Both the position numbers and the translations under genes were made by a program. A stretch of 64,000 nucleotides of DNA from the NCBI GenBank assembly GCA_963277665.1, contig OY728122.1, positions 1,549,150,868 to 1,549,214,867 on the forward strand, in the 5' to 3' direction. Source of the stretch: Viscum album (lineage: Eukaryota; Streptophyta; Magnoliopsida; Santalales; Viscaceae). This document shows positions 45,701 through 56,009 of the stretch, one piece after another; position 1 is the first letter of the stretch, and each line of letters starts with the position of its first letter. The notes beneath the pieces are model-generated. The model searched no databases and was not told the origin of the DNA. It was given only the letters and a program-made list of their open reading frames with translations.

Positions 45701-47953
45701 ATTACAACAAAAATATGTGCAGAAAATATATGTTAATGATTTTGGATCGTATTTTTATGATGGAAACATATCACTAAAATTCATTTGTGATGGGAATCCA
45801 TCTCCTAAATACCCTTGAAAAAAATGTCATTGAAAACATTTTTAAATGTAATCGACCATCAAAAATAATTACTTTTATTCCAATAGACTATCATTCTCAT
45901 TGAAAATATGCCTGATTTTTAATAAAAAATTATATGTGAGTGTCGAATATAGATGATGTGTTTCCTGAACATTGTAGCATAATTCATGGTTGGATTTCCA
46001 TTTTCCATGAGACAGCACCTCAATAAGGGATAAGCGGAAAGACCCCCCATCAAGGTGTAATAAATAGATTTCCAAGATTGATGATAAAAAGGTTTCGACG
46101 AATTAAATTTAAATTTCATAGTTAATTCTGATATGATTAGGTGTATTCCACATATCTAGAAGTGTATAACTCTTTGAGTACTTGGATTTGACTTGTCACG
46201 GATCCCAAAAAGACATAAAAATTAAATATTATGGAACTCAGTAGATGGGAAATTTTTATAAACGAAATAGTGTCATTGTATAGGCCATCCATGTAGGACC
46301 ATCTATACAGGACCACCACAGTCAATAAATAGACCCATCCACCTCAAATTTTCTGATGATGGCTGAACTCCCAGACAGTGAATCCAGGAAAGGTACCTCA
46401 TTGTGAATCTCATTCGCCCATGTAGTCCTTCACTACTTGGGTGACCTATAATGGTCTGCCCTAATTAGGGAGAGACTTCAGATTAAACCCCGGGTGACTA
46501 ACACATGGGTGACCCAACCGAGAAAAGCACCTGCATGAAGGATTTGTCCAATGCAGACCTAAGCAACCCACCTACATGAAGCACCTACATGAATCATCTG
46601 GGAAACAAACACTTGGGTGAACTACCTTTGATAAGTCCCCATGCGAAGGACCAGGGCTAAGTAGACCTAGGTGACCCTTCTACACAAGCACCTACCAGAA
46701 ATGGCAACGTGACCCACATGGCTGACTCACCTGTATGATCTAATGGGTTCATTTCACAGGGTTTGGGCCCTCCTGCACCGCCAGTAAAAATCAGTTCCAG
46801 GTTGTGGTCTCCCCCCTTCCCTTCCATCAATGACCCCCATGAAAAATGGATAGTAACACCAAGAAATTTTCAAGATTAGTTGAGGATATTTTACCTTGAA
46901 TATTAAATTAAATTGACATCCCTCTTTGGAATGCCATGATTTGAGATACTCTTCCACAATCATTGAAATTACATGAGTCGACATACTCCTCTTAGTCCCT
47001 TTATTGAGTTTTGAGTTGAGATTCTCTTCTTGGATCCATCATGTAACATGATTCAATACAATCCTTAAGAAAATCCTCAAACCACAACACCCGACTCATT
47101 TTCCCGTTTGAGTCATAAATACGCATCCCCCTTATAAGTAACTGCCAACCAAACTTCACTTGGGATCCTCATCAAGAGTAATCCTATATCTTAATTCAAT
47201 TAATTTTGAAATCCTACTTAGGTAAAAGACATGAAATAATATCCAAAATTACCATGAGTTAAAACATCATTCCTGTCCTGTTTTTTAAAGTGAATCAATC
47301 TGGGTGTAAGCCACAAGCCTTCCTTGTTGGAGGTTGCAGTCTTTATCCAATCTGCAACAGTTAACTTCATTCCTTCCATACCAAGGACTATTGTCCAATG
47401 TAAATTTGAGGGATGTAAGTGTCATCTCATTGACCTCTTCCACTATAGCCCTGATGACTTCTGCCATTGCCCCGACCTCCTACACTAGCAGTTGATGAAA
47501 AGTTTGTGGTTTTTCAATTCATCTGCATCCTCTTGTTTCTCACACCGAGCATGACTCACATGGGATTATAGGTTAGTGATGATCATGAAACCCACAAAAT
47601 AAAAATTAAGGAAATAACTAATGGAACACTAACTCCCACAAAAACTGGGATATGTAGGAGGACTTATCATCTCCGCAGATTTATATCAACTCATCTATGA
47701 AATGAGACCCCCCCAAGAATTGGCCTCTGAAAAGTGTTATGACCCAATCAAACTGAATAGAAAAAATTATGATTTCTTCTAAACATGACAAATAGGAAGT
47801 CCACTCAGGGCCTAAGATTAATGGGAATCCTATTTAGGAAAAAGATAAAATTATAATTTCCTTACTCTGTGTAACCTCCTTAGGAGTAAATCTTGAGTTT
47901 ATCCCTCAAATCACCTTGAGTGAAAATATCTGTCATGGTCCCTTTATAGGGAA
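45701..47953. other. Unassigned stretch with degenerate short repeats
   Basis: No gene is supported. At 46430-46745 the sequence is more GC-rich and repeats cttgggtgacc-, cacctacatgaag- and gacctaagcaaccc-like phrases several times. Further right, three loosely similar passages (about 46960, 47235 and 47900) share an acatgagt(c/t)aacat-like start and a ccctttat-like end, and aatcctacttaggtaaaaga (47209) recurs as aatcctatttaggaaaaaga (47827). Minus-strand open frames (45875-46075, 45919-46119, 46137-46325, 46754-46984, 47285-47467) overlap one another or match nothing I know. Confidence 0.5.
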
Positions 47954-50940
47954 TGCAACAACCCAATGTTTTTCAGTGGAAATTAATTTCATATAAATAT
48001 GTCATAAAATCTCCTGAAATCACATCATAATGAACTAATATGTGGTATGTGACCTTTAAACATAAGTTAGTCACTTTTTGTGTTTGGAATTTTGAAAATA
48101 TAATATACATGATTGCGATAAGTATGTTATTTGCAATCTGATAAGTAAAACATAATTTTTGGTGAATTGTAACCTACTCTTTGAAATATTAACATACCCT
48201 TATCAATTGTGATATACCCAAAGTATTAATAACATTACCTATTATAGAATATAAATAATATTCAACTGAAACTATGATATACCTATATTTTAGAATATGT
48301 AAATGAATAATTTAAAACTGGTTTTTTTAATAATATAATGTAATTGAATTAATTTTTAAAAAATCATATTGATAACATTATTTTTTAAAAATTGATAAAT
48401 AATGGATTTATTGAGTCATTGATGAGGATATGTTGTTGTAATCCCATTTAGTTAGAGATAACATGCATTGATTACAATTATTGTTCATCTAAAACATTTA
48501 TTTTAAGAAATAATAAATTAATGATTATAATATTATAAAAACCATCCTCTCTTGCACTATAACCCCCCCCCCCCTGCCCCACTCCCTTTTCTCTTCAATC
48601 CTATCAATCCATGTTCCTTGATGATATTTAGGCCAAATATCTCTCCAATATCATTCCCCAAGTCTATCAACCATTATTCTCTTCAAAATACCAAAACCTC
48701 ACCCCTTAATAGGTTCTCAAAATAGATAAACTCAAGAGGTAAATTCCTCATTTTAATTATTTTATTTCTCTTAGGTTGTTTTCTTTTCCTATTCGTTTCT
48801 CAGCACCTTTCACCCAAATGGTATGATAAGTCTAGTAACATACATGTACTAAATTTCATTATGCTAATGTGATATTTCATTATCATCTATCCTTTCCCAA
48901 TATTTTATTTTCAATACATGAAAACACCATTTGAGATTTTTTAATTTGGCACATTCAAGGACTACACTTTATCCATTTCTATTATCATCATTAATTCTGG
49001 TCCAAAAACCATATTTGTAATGTTTGACCAGATTTTATTATATTTAATATATCCTAGTTATGGTTTTGCAATAATTTTGTGCAAATGGTCTTATGTTATA
49101 AAGAAAAACATGTTTGTTGTAATAATAACCCACCGATTAACAAAAATTGTTGTCACTAAAGTTTTATATAATAATTCGACTTCACACTAAGTAGAAAAAT
49201 AATATTTGAAACTATGTAATATCCTAATGTTTAATAATAGCATATGAATTAAATTCTGTACAACAAATTTCATCTTACTATATTATCTGAACATGAATAT
49301 AAGTCAACTGGTCATTGAAACCAAGTATGTAAGAAGACCCGAACAAAGAAATTGAACCTTATAACCAATCAAAATGTTCTTGAATGAACCCAAAAGGTGT
49401 ATAATAAATAAATTACATATATAATAGGGTTTGTATATACTGTTTAATAAACCTAATTTTTTTATTCAGGTCATTAATAACAAGTGGAAAACACCTCCAA
49501 ATTTAAGGTAAGGGATCCTCTCTATTTCACTCTTAATCAAGATGCCCTCTATGATATGCCATTTTATGTCTAATCCCTAACTATGAGGTATAATTTAACG
49601 CCTCCCCCATACTTACCTCATGATTTTTAAGTGATGAGAAACCCCTTTTTCACTCATAAATCCCTCTTAGGTACACATGATACCAAGTCGATAATCAGAA
49701 ATGAATTCTACCCGAACCTCAATTGTTCTTTGGGGTTGCCTTTTCTATCTTTATATATAAATGGAGTTTCATTATCTATTAATGTGAATATTCAAAATTC
49801 TGATTATTTTTAAAAAATTAATTTAGGAATTCCCTTTCATCACTCTGTTATGGGGACATAAATGTTTTTAAAATATTCCATTCATAGAACATTCCGATAA
49901 GAAACCATGTTTTAAGGGAACATCTAGAATTTTTAATACCCAATTTCAAGTGCACTCTATCCTATGTTTTATACCATAAATTTCATTATAAAATAAGTAT
50001 TTTTATTTTGAAAATCTTCTTAGTTAAATTTTGGTTTTATATAAAAGGTTTTCTTCTTTTCAATTTTTAAATCTCTATAGTATTTTCCTTAAAACTGAAC
50101 AAAAATGTTTTAATGCTAATGTTTCTCAAACTCATTTCTTATACACTGTCACTTTTTTACATAACTTTTCATGCTATATGCCTATTTTACCTCATTAACA
50201 TCCATGTATCTTCAAATCCATTTATATCATGGACACATTCATGATACACCAAATGGTTATGCTTTATGGTTCCCAATTCCATCCCTGGGTAACCCATATG
50301 TTTATGTAAGATTGATTATGTGTTATTATTAATGTGGTAAGAATGTTCATGAATATGTTGAGATGGGTGCACCTAGAGAGTGCTCCAATGTATTGGGTAA
50401 TGTTATGTATCATGATATTAGATGTGAAAGAGTACTGGTGGTTAGCCTTGACCCGTACTAAAATGGGAATTTGGATTGGCAGTTAGCTAGGTCCCATAAA
50501 AAATGGGAAATAGGGTGAGAAGTTAGCCTTGACCATTACTAAAGACATGTTTTATGATTCTGGAACATTTATATGACTCCATGTTTATATGATCTCATGC
50601 TAATAAGACATGATTTCATATTTTCCATGCTCTGGATATCATTATGACATGCCTCTTAACTCACGTGATAAAGATTTATCCTTATCTTCATGCCCTTACC
50701 GGGCTTTTTAGCTCATCTGTTTGTTCATGTGTTCCCCTGGGTACCTTATTAAGATGTAAGGTATCAAAGGAAGTTAGGAGTTAATTAAGGAGTTTAAATA
50801 AAGAAGTGTTTTTCCCATGTTTTATGTTTTATGTACCTAGTCCTTCAAGACACTAGAATTAACTTCCCTTGGATTGCACTCAGATGCATAATTATATTTA
50901 AACACATGTAGTGTTATATGAAAAAGGATAGGTTCAATAT
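47954..50940 (+). repeat. 5' LTR of Tekay-type element 2
   Basis: Starts TGCAACAACCCAATG (TGTAACACCCC-type) and aligns with 56010 onward, for example the run gaaattaatttcatataaat at 47979 and 56035. TATA-like sequence and a run of 12 C at 48558-48574. Donor-like caagag/gtaaat at 48739; acceptor-like tttttttattcag at 49457-49469; donor-like aag/gtaaggg at 49508. Confidence 0.92.
48558..48574 (+). promoter_or_regulatory. TATA-like element and poly-C run in the 5' LTR of Tekay-type element 2
   Basis: cactataa followed directly by 12 C residues. The other LTR has ctactataa followed by 9 C (56737-56750). The place in the LTR corresponds to the ccactataaata TATA box of element 1. Confidence 0.5.
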
Positions 50941-50943
50941 TGT

Positions 50944-50954
50944 TGGAAACAGAG
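50944..50954 (+). other. Primer-binding site remnant of Tekay-type element 2
   Basis: tggaaacagag lies three bases after the LTR and differs at two positions from the initiator Met tRNA complement tggtatcagag. Confidence 0.65.
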
Positions 50955-51544
50955 GATGGTCTAGTTATTTTTGGAAATTAGGAATAGAGAACCGTAGTGA
51001 GAACCATAAAGCTGATATAAAGTATAGTAAAACACACCTATGTTTTGGTAAGTATAGAGTAAGTGGGTTATAATGAAAAGAAATACTTTTCTGGATAAAA
51101 ACAGGTAGAGGCATATCTAGAACATATGTACCTAAGAGTGAAAACATAAAAAATGAGTTTTGGGCTTGACCTGGGGTATCCTGGTACATGACAACATGCC
51201 TTTCTTCACTTTTGGTATTGACACTCCTAGGTGATATTATTTGGTAGATTCATGAGATTAGTAAAAACCATTATTAACAAACAAAAAATTGCATAATAAT
51301 ATATGTAAATAAATAGATCGAGGATGAGTGAGATTAAAATCTAAGGAATCATAAGTTTGGATATACTTCTCCATTATAAGTTTATCCATTTCTATTCAAA
51401 TTTTCCTTTTTATTCTGAATATATATGTATTCATGCCCTCTAATTATGAATTATTTTTCATAGTTAATAGCAAGAAATAGAAGATCATCGTCCTAAAATA
51501 AATATGATATGTAATGTGAGGATATCCCTTATTATATTCTTGAT
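50955..51544 (+). other. Leader of Tekay-type element 2
   Basis: Noncoding interval between primer-binding site and gag. The minus-strand open frame 50965-51189 is a by-product. Confidence 0.6.
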
Positions 51545-52560
51545 ATGACAAGAACAGGTTCTCAAAACTTCATGACAGTTCTTGCTCAGTAGGCTCAAGT
51601 TATGAATAATAACTTCAATCATGCAGAACACCCTCCTCCTCAATATAAGGTGAAAGATGTAGTAGAATACATCATATGGAAAATGCCTCCCATGTTTAGC
51701 ATATCTTCTAATCCCCAGCTCATGGAACAGTGGATTTACTCCATTGATAACATATTCTCCGTCCTCTAGTGCTCAGATGAAGAGAAATTCGTACTGGAAG
51801 TCTGTCATTTTGATGGAGAAGCTAATTAGTGGTAGACACTGATCATGAATACAAATTCCCAAGGGGAAATTGATTCCATGAATTGAGAGAAATTCAAGTG
51901 GATGTTTTCAACAAATATTTTCCTTGAACCCTCTATCTCAAGATGGAAAGTGAGTTCATTGGACTCAAGTATAAGGAAGATGTGTCCATAGGGTTGTATG
52001 AAGAAAACATTACAAGGCATAAAAAGTACTCATATGGCAATGTATTGAACATCGAAAGCAAGGTGGATCACTTTTTTAGTAGACTAAATCCATGTCCTAG
52101 AAAATTGTTAGCAATTTGAGACATTGATTGTTATAAAGAGACTATACATTGTTCCCTTAAGGTTGAAATGGATATTGGAGATTCTTAGTGGTCTCATGGA
52201 CCTACTGAAAAAAGTGAAAAATGGACAAACCAGATGGTTGGTTCGATAAAAAAAATCCCATGATGGAAAAAATTCATACTTTTACCCTTGTAATAGTTAT
52301 CGGAAGAAGAATCCTATGAACTTTCTAAAGGGAACCAAGAGTTCCTTCAAATGTGGAATGTTAGGTCATTTGGATAAAAACTGATGATGAGATATGACAA
52401 ATTATGCTAATATCGAAGAAGAAAAGAATTCTCAGATCAACACACAACCTGTAGTTCAATGTTACAACTGCAAGAATATTGGTAAATAAGAAATAATTTT
52501 CCCTATGCTCAGGTTTGTTGGAAGAAATCAACAACAACCACCAAGGCAACATAGAAGGTC
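51545..52560 (+). pseudogene. Tekay-type element 2: gag, disrupted
   Basis: An ATG at 51545 opens MTRTGSQNFMTVLAQ, a stop, then AQVMNNNFNHAEHPPP, which reads like a gypsy gag start. The retrotransposon gag domain follows: QLMEQWIYSIDNIFSVL, a stop, CSDEEKFVLEVCHFDGEAN at the usual DEQKV..A.F.L.G.A..WW position, then KYFP-like and KMESEFIGLKYKEDVSIGLYEE around 51940-52005. A zinc knuckle is visible near 52345: CGMLGHLDKN preceded by FK in the place of CFK, and a second partial knuckle CYNCKNIGK near 52461. Stops and frame changes are frequent, but order and spacing support the call. Gag would form the particle around element RNA. Confidence 0.8.
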
Positions 52561-52579
52561 TTATGCAATCATTACTGTT

Positions 52580-53000
52580 GCGGTGTAGCCGAACAATGAT
52601 GTGGTTCCATGTACTCTAGTTATTCATTCAAGAGTAGAAAACATACTATTTGAGTCTAGTTTTATGTATTATTTCATATCTTGAATTTCTACTTCAACTA
52701 TTCAAACACGACCTCAAAATTTATAGGACACATTATCTGTGAGAATATAAAATGGAGAAATAATTGGGTCCAAGGTTTATTACTCCTCCCCGGTTAAATA
52801 TTGTAGACTGAACCTCCTAGAAAATATAGTCATACATCATTTAATGGATTTTAATGCACTCTTGGGCATATATTTGATATCTTTATACAAGGCCAAAATC
52901 AACTATTGGGAAAGGGAGATCACTCTTCACATCCCGAAGCATCCTCCAATACCATATAAATGTAAGGAGGAAAATGAATCTCATTTAGAATAATATTCTA
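52580..53000 (+). pseudogene. Tekay-type element 2: aspartic protease remnant
   Basis: The passage LVIHSRVENILFESSFMYYFIS (in parts, 52617-52684) lies where gypsy proteases read HILFDTGASHSFIS; the catalytic Asp is Glu and the Gly is Ser. Further on DFNALLGIYLISLYKAKINY (from about 52849) matches the DFDVILGMDWLSRYRAVIDC block that closes this domain, and ITLHIPK follows. The enzyme would process Gag-Pol; it is dead here. Confidence 0.75.
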
Positions 53001-53029
53001 AAGTGTGGATATTTTTTTCTTATGAGCAA

Positions 53030-53960
53030 GTATATCTAACTAAAATGTTTGCGATAAAGGATAGAATCATGATTGAAGACATGCCCATCAAGAGGGATTT
53101 CACTAATGTATTACTAGGGGAGTTTCTTGGTGGTCCTCTTGACTAAGAGTTTGAGTTCTCAATTGATTTTAGTCCTGGATCTCTACCTATATCGAAGACA
53201 TCTTAGATAATGACCAACGTAGAGAGGGAAGAGTTAAAGAAGTAGTTACAGGAGAAAATGATGAAGGGTTTTATATGACAACATGCTTCACCGAGTGGAT
53301 CACCCATCCTATTCTTCAAGAAGTACATATCAATGTGCCAAAAAATTGACTATCATGAGCTCAATAAAATCATGATAAAGAGAAATTATCCCCTACCACA
53401 GATAGATGAATTGTTCAATCAAATTTGTGGGTCTAGTTATTCTTCTAGGGTGGAACATCGGTCGGGATATCACCATTTAATGGTGAGAAAGGAAGATATT
53501 ACCAAGGCTACATTTCGAACAAGTTATAGACACTATGATTCCCTTTGGACTTACTAATGCTATAGAAATTTTTGTGGATTTAATGAATGGAGTATTTAGA
53601 TATTACCTCGACAAATACATAGTATTATTTATTAATGATATTATAATATAGTCCAAGAGAAAGGAGGAACCTGAGGAGCATTTGAATACTTTGTTAAAAA
53701 CATCGTTAAGGGAGAAGGTGTATGCAAAGTACAGTAAATGTTTGTTCTGGATGGAGGAAGTATAATTCCTAGGGCATGTTATTGCTAGAAAAGGAATATA
53801 TGTGGACCCCTTAAAGATAAAGGCAATTGAAGAGTGGCCTTGGACAACTTCTATAATAGAGATCCATAGCATTTTGGGTCTAGCTAGGAAATATCGATTA
53901 TTTTTTATGAACCTTTCATGATTGTCAAAACCAATGACAAAGCTGACACAGAAGGGAGTA
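53030..53960 (+). pseudogene. Tekay-type element 2: reverse transcriptase, disrupted
   Basis: Blocks in order: FSIDFSPGSLPISKTS (53157), SPSGSPILFFKK, KIDYHELNKIMIKRNYPLPQ with IDELFNQI (53345-53430), SGYHHLMVRKEDITKATFRT (53463-53522), a frame change, LTNAIEIFVDLMNGVFR, YYLDKYIVLFINDIII (53599-53648), YAKYSKCLFWMEEV, FLGHVIARKGIYVDPLKIKA and EIHSILGLARKY. The catalytic YVDD-equivalent VFIDD is LFIND, so the first active-site Asp is Asn. Stops are scattered. The family assignment is secure. Confidence 0.9.
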
Positions 53961-54400
53961 ATGTTTTTCTGGACCTAGGAATTTGAAGATTGTTTCATGG
54001 AGTTGAAAAAGTGGCTTATCATTGTGCCATTAATCATAGTTCCAACTAGTGGAGAACTCTTCGTGGTGTACAGTGATTCTTTAAAGAGTGTATTAGGCTG
54101 TGTGCTGATGAAAAATGAAAAAGTGATAGCATATGCTTCAAGGTTGTAGAAAATCCATGAGCAAAACAATCCCTCAAATGATCTCAAGTTGGCCACTATG
54201 ATCTTTGCATTGAAAATTCAGCCACATTATCTCTATGGGGAGAAGTGTTAGATATTTAAAGATCAAAAGAGTCTCAAATACATATTGACATAGAAATCCT
54301 TAATATGCACTAATTAATATGGATATATCTCATAATGGATTATGACTACTCAATCCACTACCATCCTTGTAAGGAAAAAATGGTGTTTTATGCTCTATGT
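53961..54400 (+). pseudogene. Tekay-type element 2: RNase H, disrupted
   Basis: ELFVVYSDSLKSVLGCVLMK keeps the first Asp; EKVIAYASRL follows, then NNPSNDLKLATMIFALKIQ where the catalytic Glu of DLELA is Lys, HYLYGEKC, a stop, [13 protein letters not shown] with the next Asp, and YSIHYHPCKEKMVFYAL (54344-54394). Active-site loss and stops make it nonfunctional. Confidence 0.85.
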
Positions 54401-54559
54401 AGAAAGTATCATGCGTCTTTATCAATAATTAGAATTGAAAAGGATCATATCATCTCAGATTTTCTGAGGATGGAAATGGGAACAATTATGGGAGGAACAA
54501 AATCAATCATTTCTCAAATGATTACTCAACCAGCCGTCATGGATGAAATAAAGAATGAT

Positions 54560-55560
54560 CAGTGAAAAGATGTGGAAATTTGAAAATGGGTTGAAGATGT
54601 TAATACTGGGAAATCATCTATGTTATTTATTGATGAAGAATGAGTTGTTAGAATTTGGTCATGATTCTGTGTACCATCCAATCTAGAGATAAAGAAGAAT
54701 ATTATGACTGTTTCACATAGTCAACATTCTATATCCACCCAGGGATCACACCGATGTATCACGATCTCTGAGAAACCATTCAATGGGAAAATATGAAATG
54801 GGAGATTGCTGAATATACATCAAAGTACCTAGTATGTTGGAAAGTGATGTATGAGATGCAAAAGCCTTTGGGGATGATGCATCCACAACTTGTACCAACA
54901 TGTATGTGGGAGAACATTATGATGGACTTTTTCAGTGGAATTCCTAGGCAATCCAATGGAAACAATGCTATATGGGTCATTATGGGTCATCTTTCAAAGG
55001 CAACTCACATTATCGCGATTCGATAAGTCTTCTCATTAGACTAACATGCATGGATTTACATCAAATAAGTGGTAAGGATAAATGGAGTACCTTTGTCTAT
55101 TATATCCGATAGTGATATGAGATTTACCTAAATGTTCTAGAAAAGTCTCCAACATGCTATAATCACTAAACTGAACATCAATATGACATTTCATCCTCAG
55201 ACTGATGACCAATTTGAGAAAACTATTCAAACACTAGAAGACATGTTGAGAGAATGTTCTATGGAATTAAAAGGAGTATGGGACCAACATCTTCCACTGG
55301 TTGGATTATCATACAACTACTTTTTCCACACAAGCATCCAAATAGAACCATATAAATTCCTTTATGGGAAAAAGTGCAAAACAATGGTGTGTTGGGATGA
55401 TTTTGGTGTGCGTAAGCTACTAGGGCCTAAAAAGGTAAAAGAAATTTTGGAGAAGGTGAAAACCATTCAGTATCAAATAAATGTACCCCAAAGATGAATG
55501 AAAATGTATGTAGCTAACTGTCAATGATACCTTGAGTTCCAAGTCGGAGACATGGTATTT
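54560..55560 (+). pseudogene. Tekay-type element 2: integrase, disrupted
   Basis: The N-terminal zinc domain is poorly kept, but KYLVCWKV near 54823 preserves part of the CX2C end. The core reads WENIMMDFFSGIPRQSNGNN (first Asp, about 54920) with AIWVIMGHLSKATHIIAIR, a stop at 55024, then SIISDSDMRF (second Asp, about 55110) and TFHPQTDDQFEKTIQTLEDM (from 55186), where the Glu is kept although GQSER has become DQFEK. The open run 55183-55494 continues with VWDQHLPLVGLSYNYFFHTS and PYKFLYGKKC. A frame change separates the two halves. Confidence 0.88.
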
Positions 55561-55589
55561 CTATGCATATTTCTATGGAATATGGTCCT

Positions 55590-55962
55590 AAGGTTTGGGA
55601 GGAAAGGGGAGTTTAGTCTCAAGAACATCGGCCCCTTCGAGATTCTCGATTATGTCGAGATGGTGGCCTATCAAATGTCACTTAACCTACCATGTTAAAT
55701 GTACATTATGTATTTCATGTATCCCCCTTAATAAATTAACAACCAGACCCTTCACATGTAACTTCTTCAGAGGTGGTACAGTTGGAGTATGATCGTTTCT
55801 ATGAGGATCAACCAGTGAAGATCATGGATCGTAGAGAAAAATCTATATGTAACATGAATACTCACCCGATAAAAGTATTATGGCAGAACCACAAATACGA
55901 AGAGGAAACATGGGAAATATAAGAGGCAATGATGGAAAATTACAATCTCGGATTTTTTAATT
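55590..55962 (+). pseudogene. Tekay-type element 2: integrase tail and chromodomain
   Basis: KNIGPFEILDYVEMVAYQMSL (55622-55682) is the usual GPF.ILE..G.VAY.L.L block before the chromodomain. The chromodomain follows across stops and frame changes: VQLEYDRFYEDQPVKIMDRR (from about 55778), then VLWQNHKYEEETWEI, a stop, and EAMMENY. Aromatic residues of the core are kept. This confirms the Tekay/Del-type chromovirus assignment. Confidence 0.87.
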
Positions 55963-55991
55963 AGAATGTAAAATGAAATTTCAAGGGTTAA

Positions 55992-56009
55992 ATTTAAAGG
56001 GGGGGACAG
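55992..56009 (+). other. Polypurine tract of Tekay-type element 2
   Basis: tttaaagggggggacag runs directly into the TG of the 3' LTR at 56010. It is the best kept polypurine tract in the window. Confidence 0.9.

Noticed and set aside
46752..46760. cacagggtt as the 3' LTR end and target duplication of element A (left flank agggt)
   Set aside because: A five-base match in kilobases of sequence is expected by chance, and LTR similarity fades about 1 kb earlier.
48563..48574. Poly-C run as a sequencing or assembly artefact
   Set aside because: The same place in the other LTR has a 9-base C run, so it is a real inherited feature of the element, though its exact length may be unreliable.
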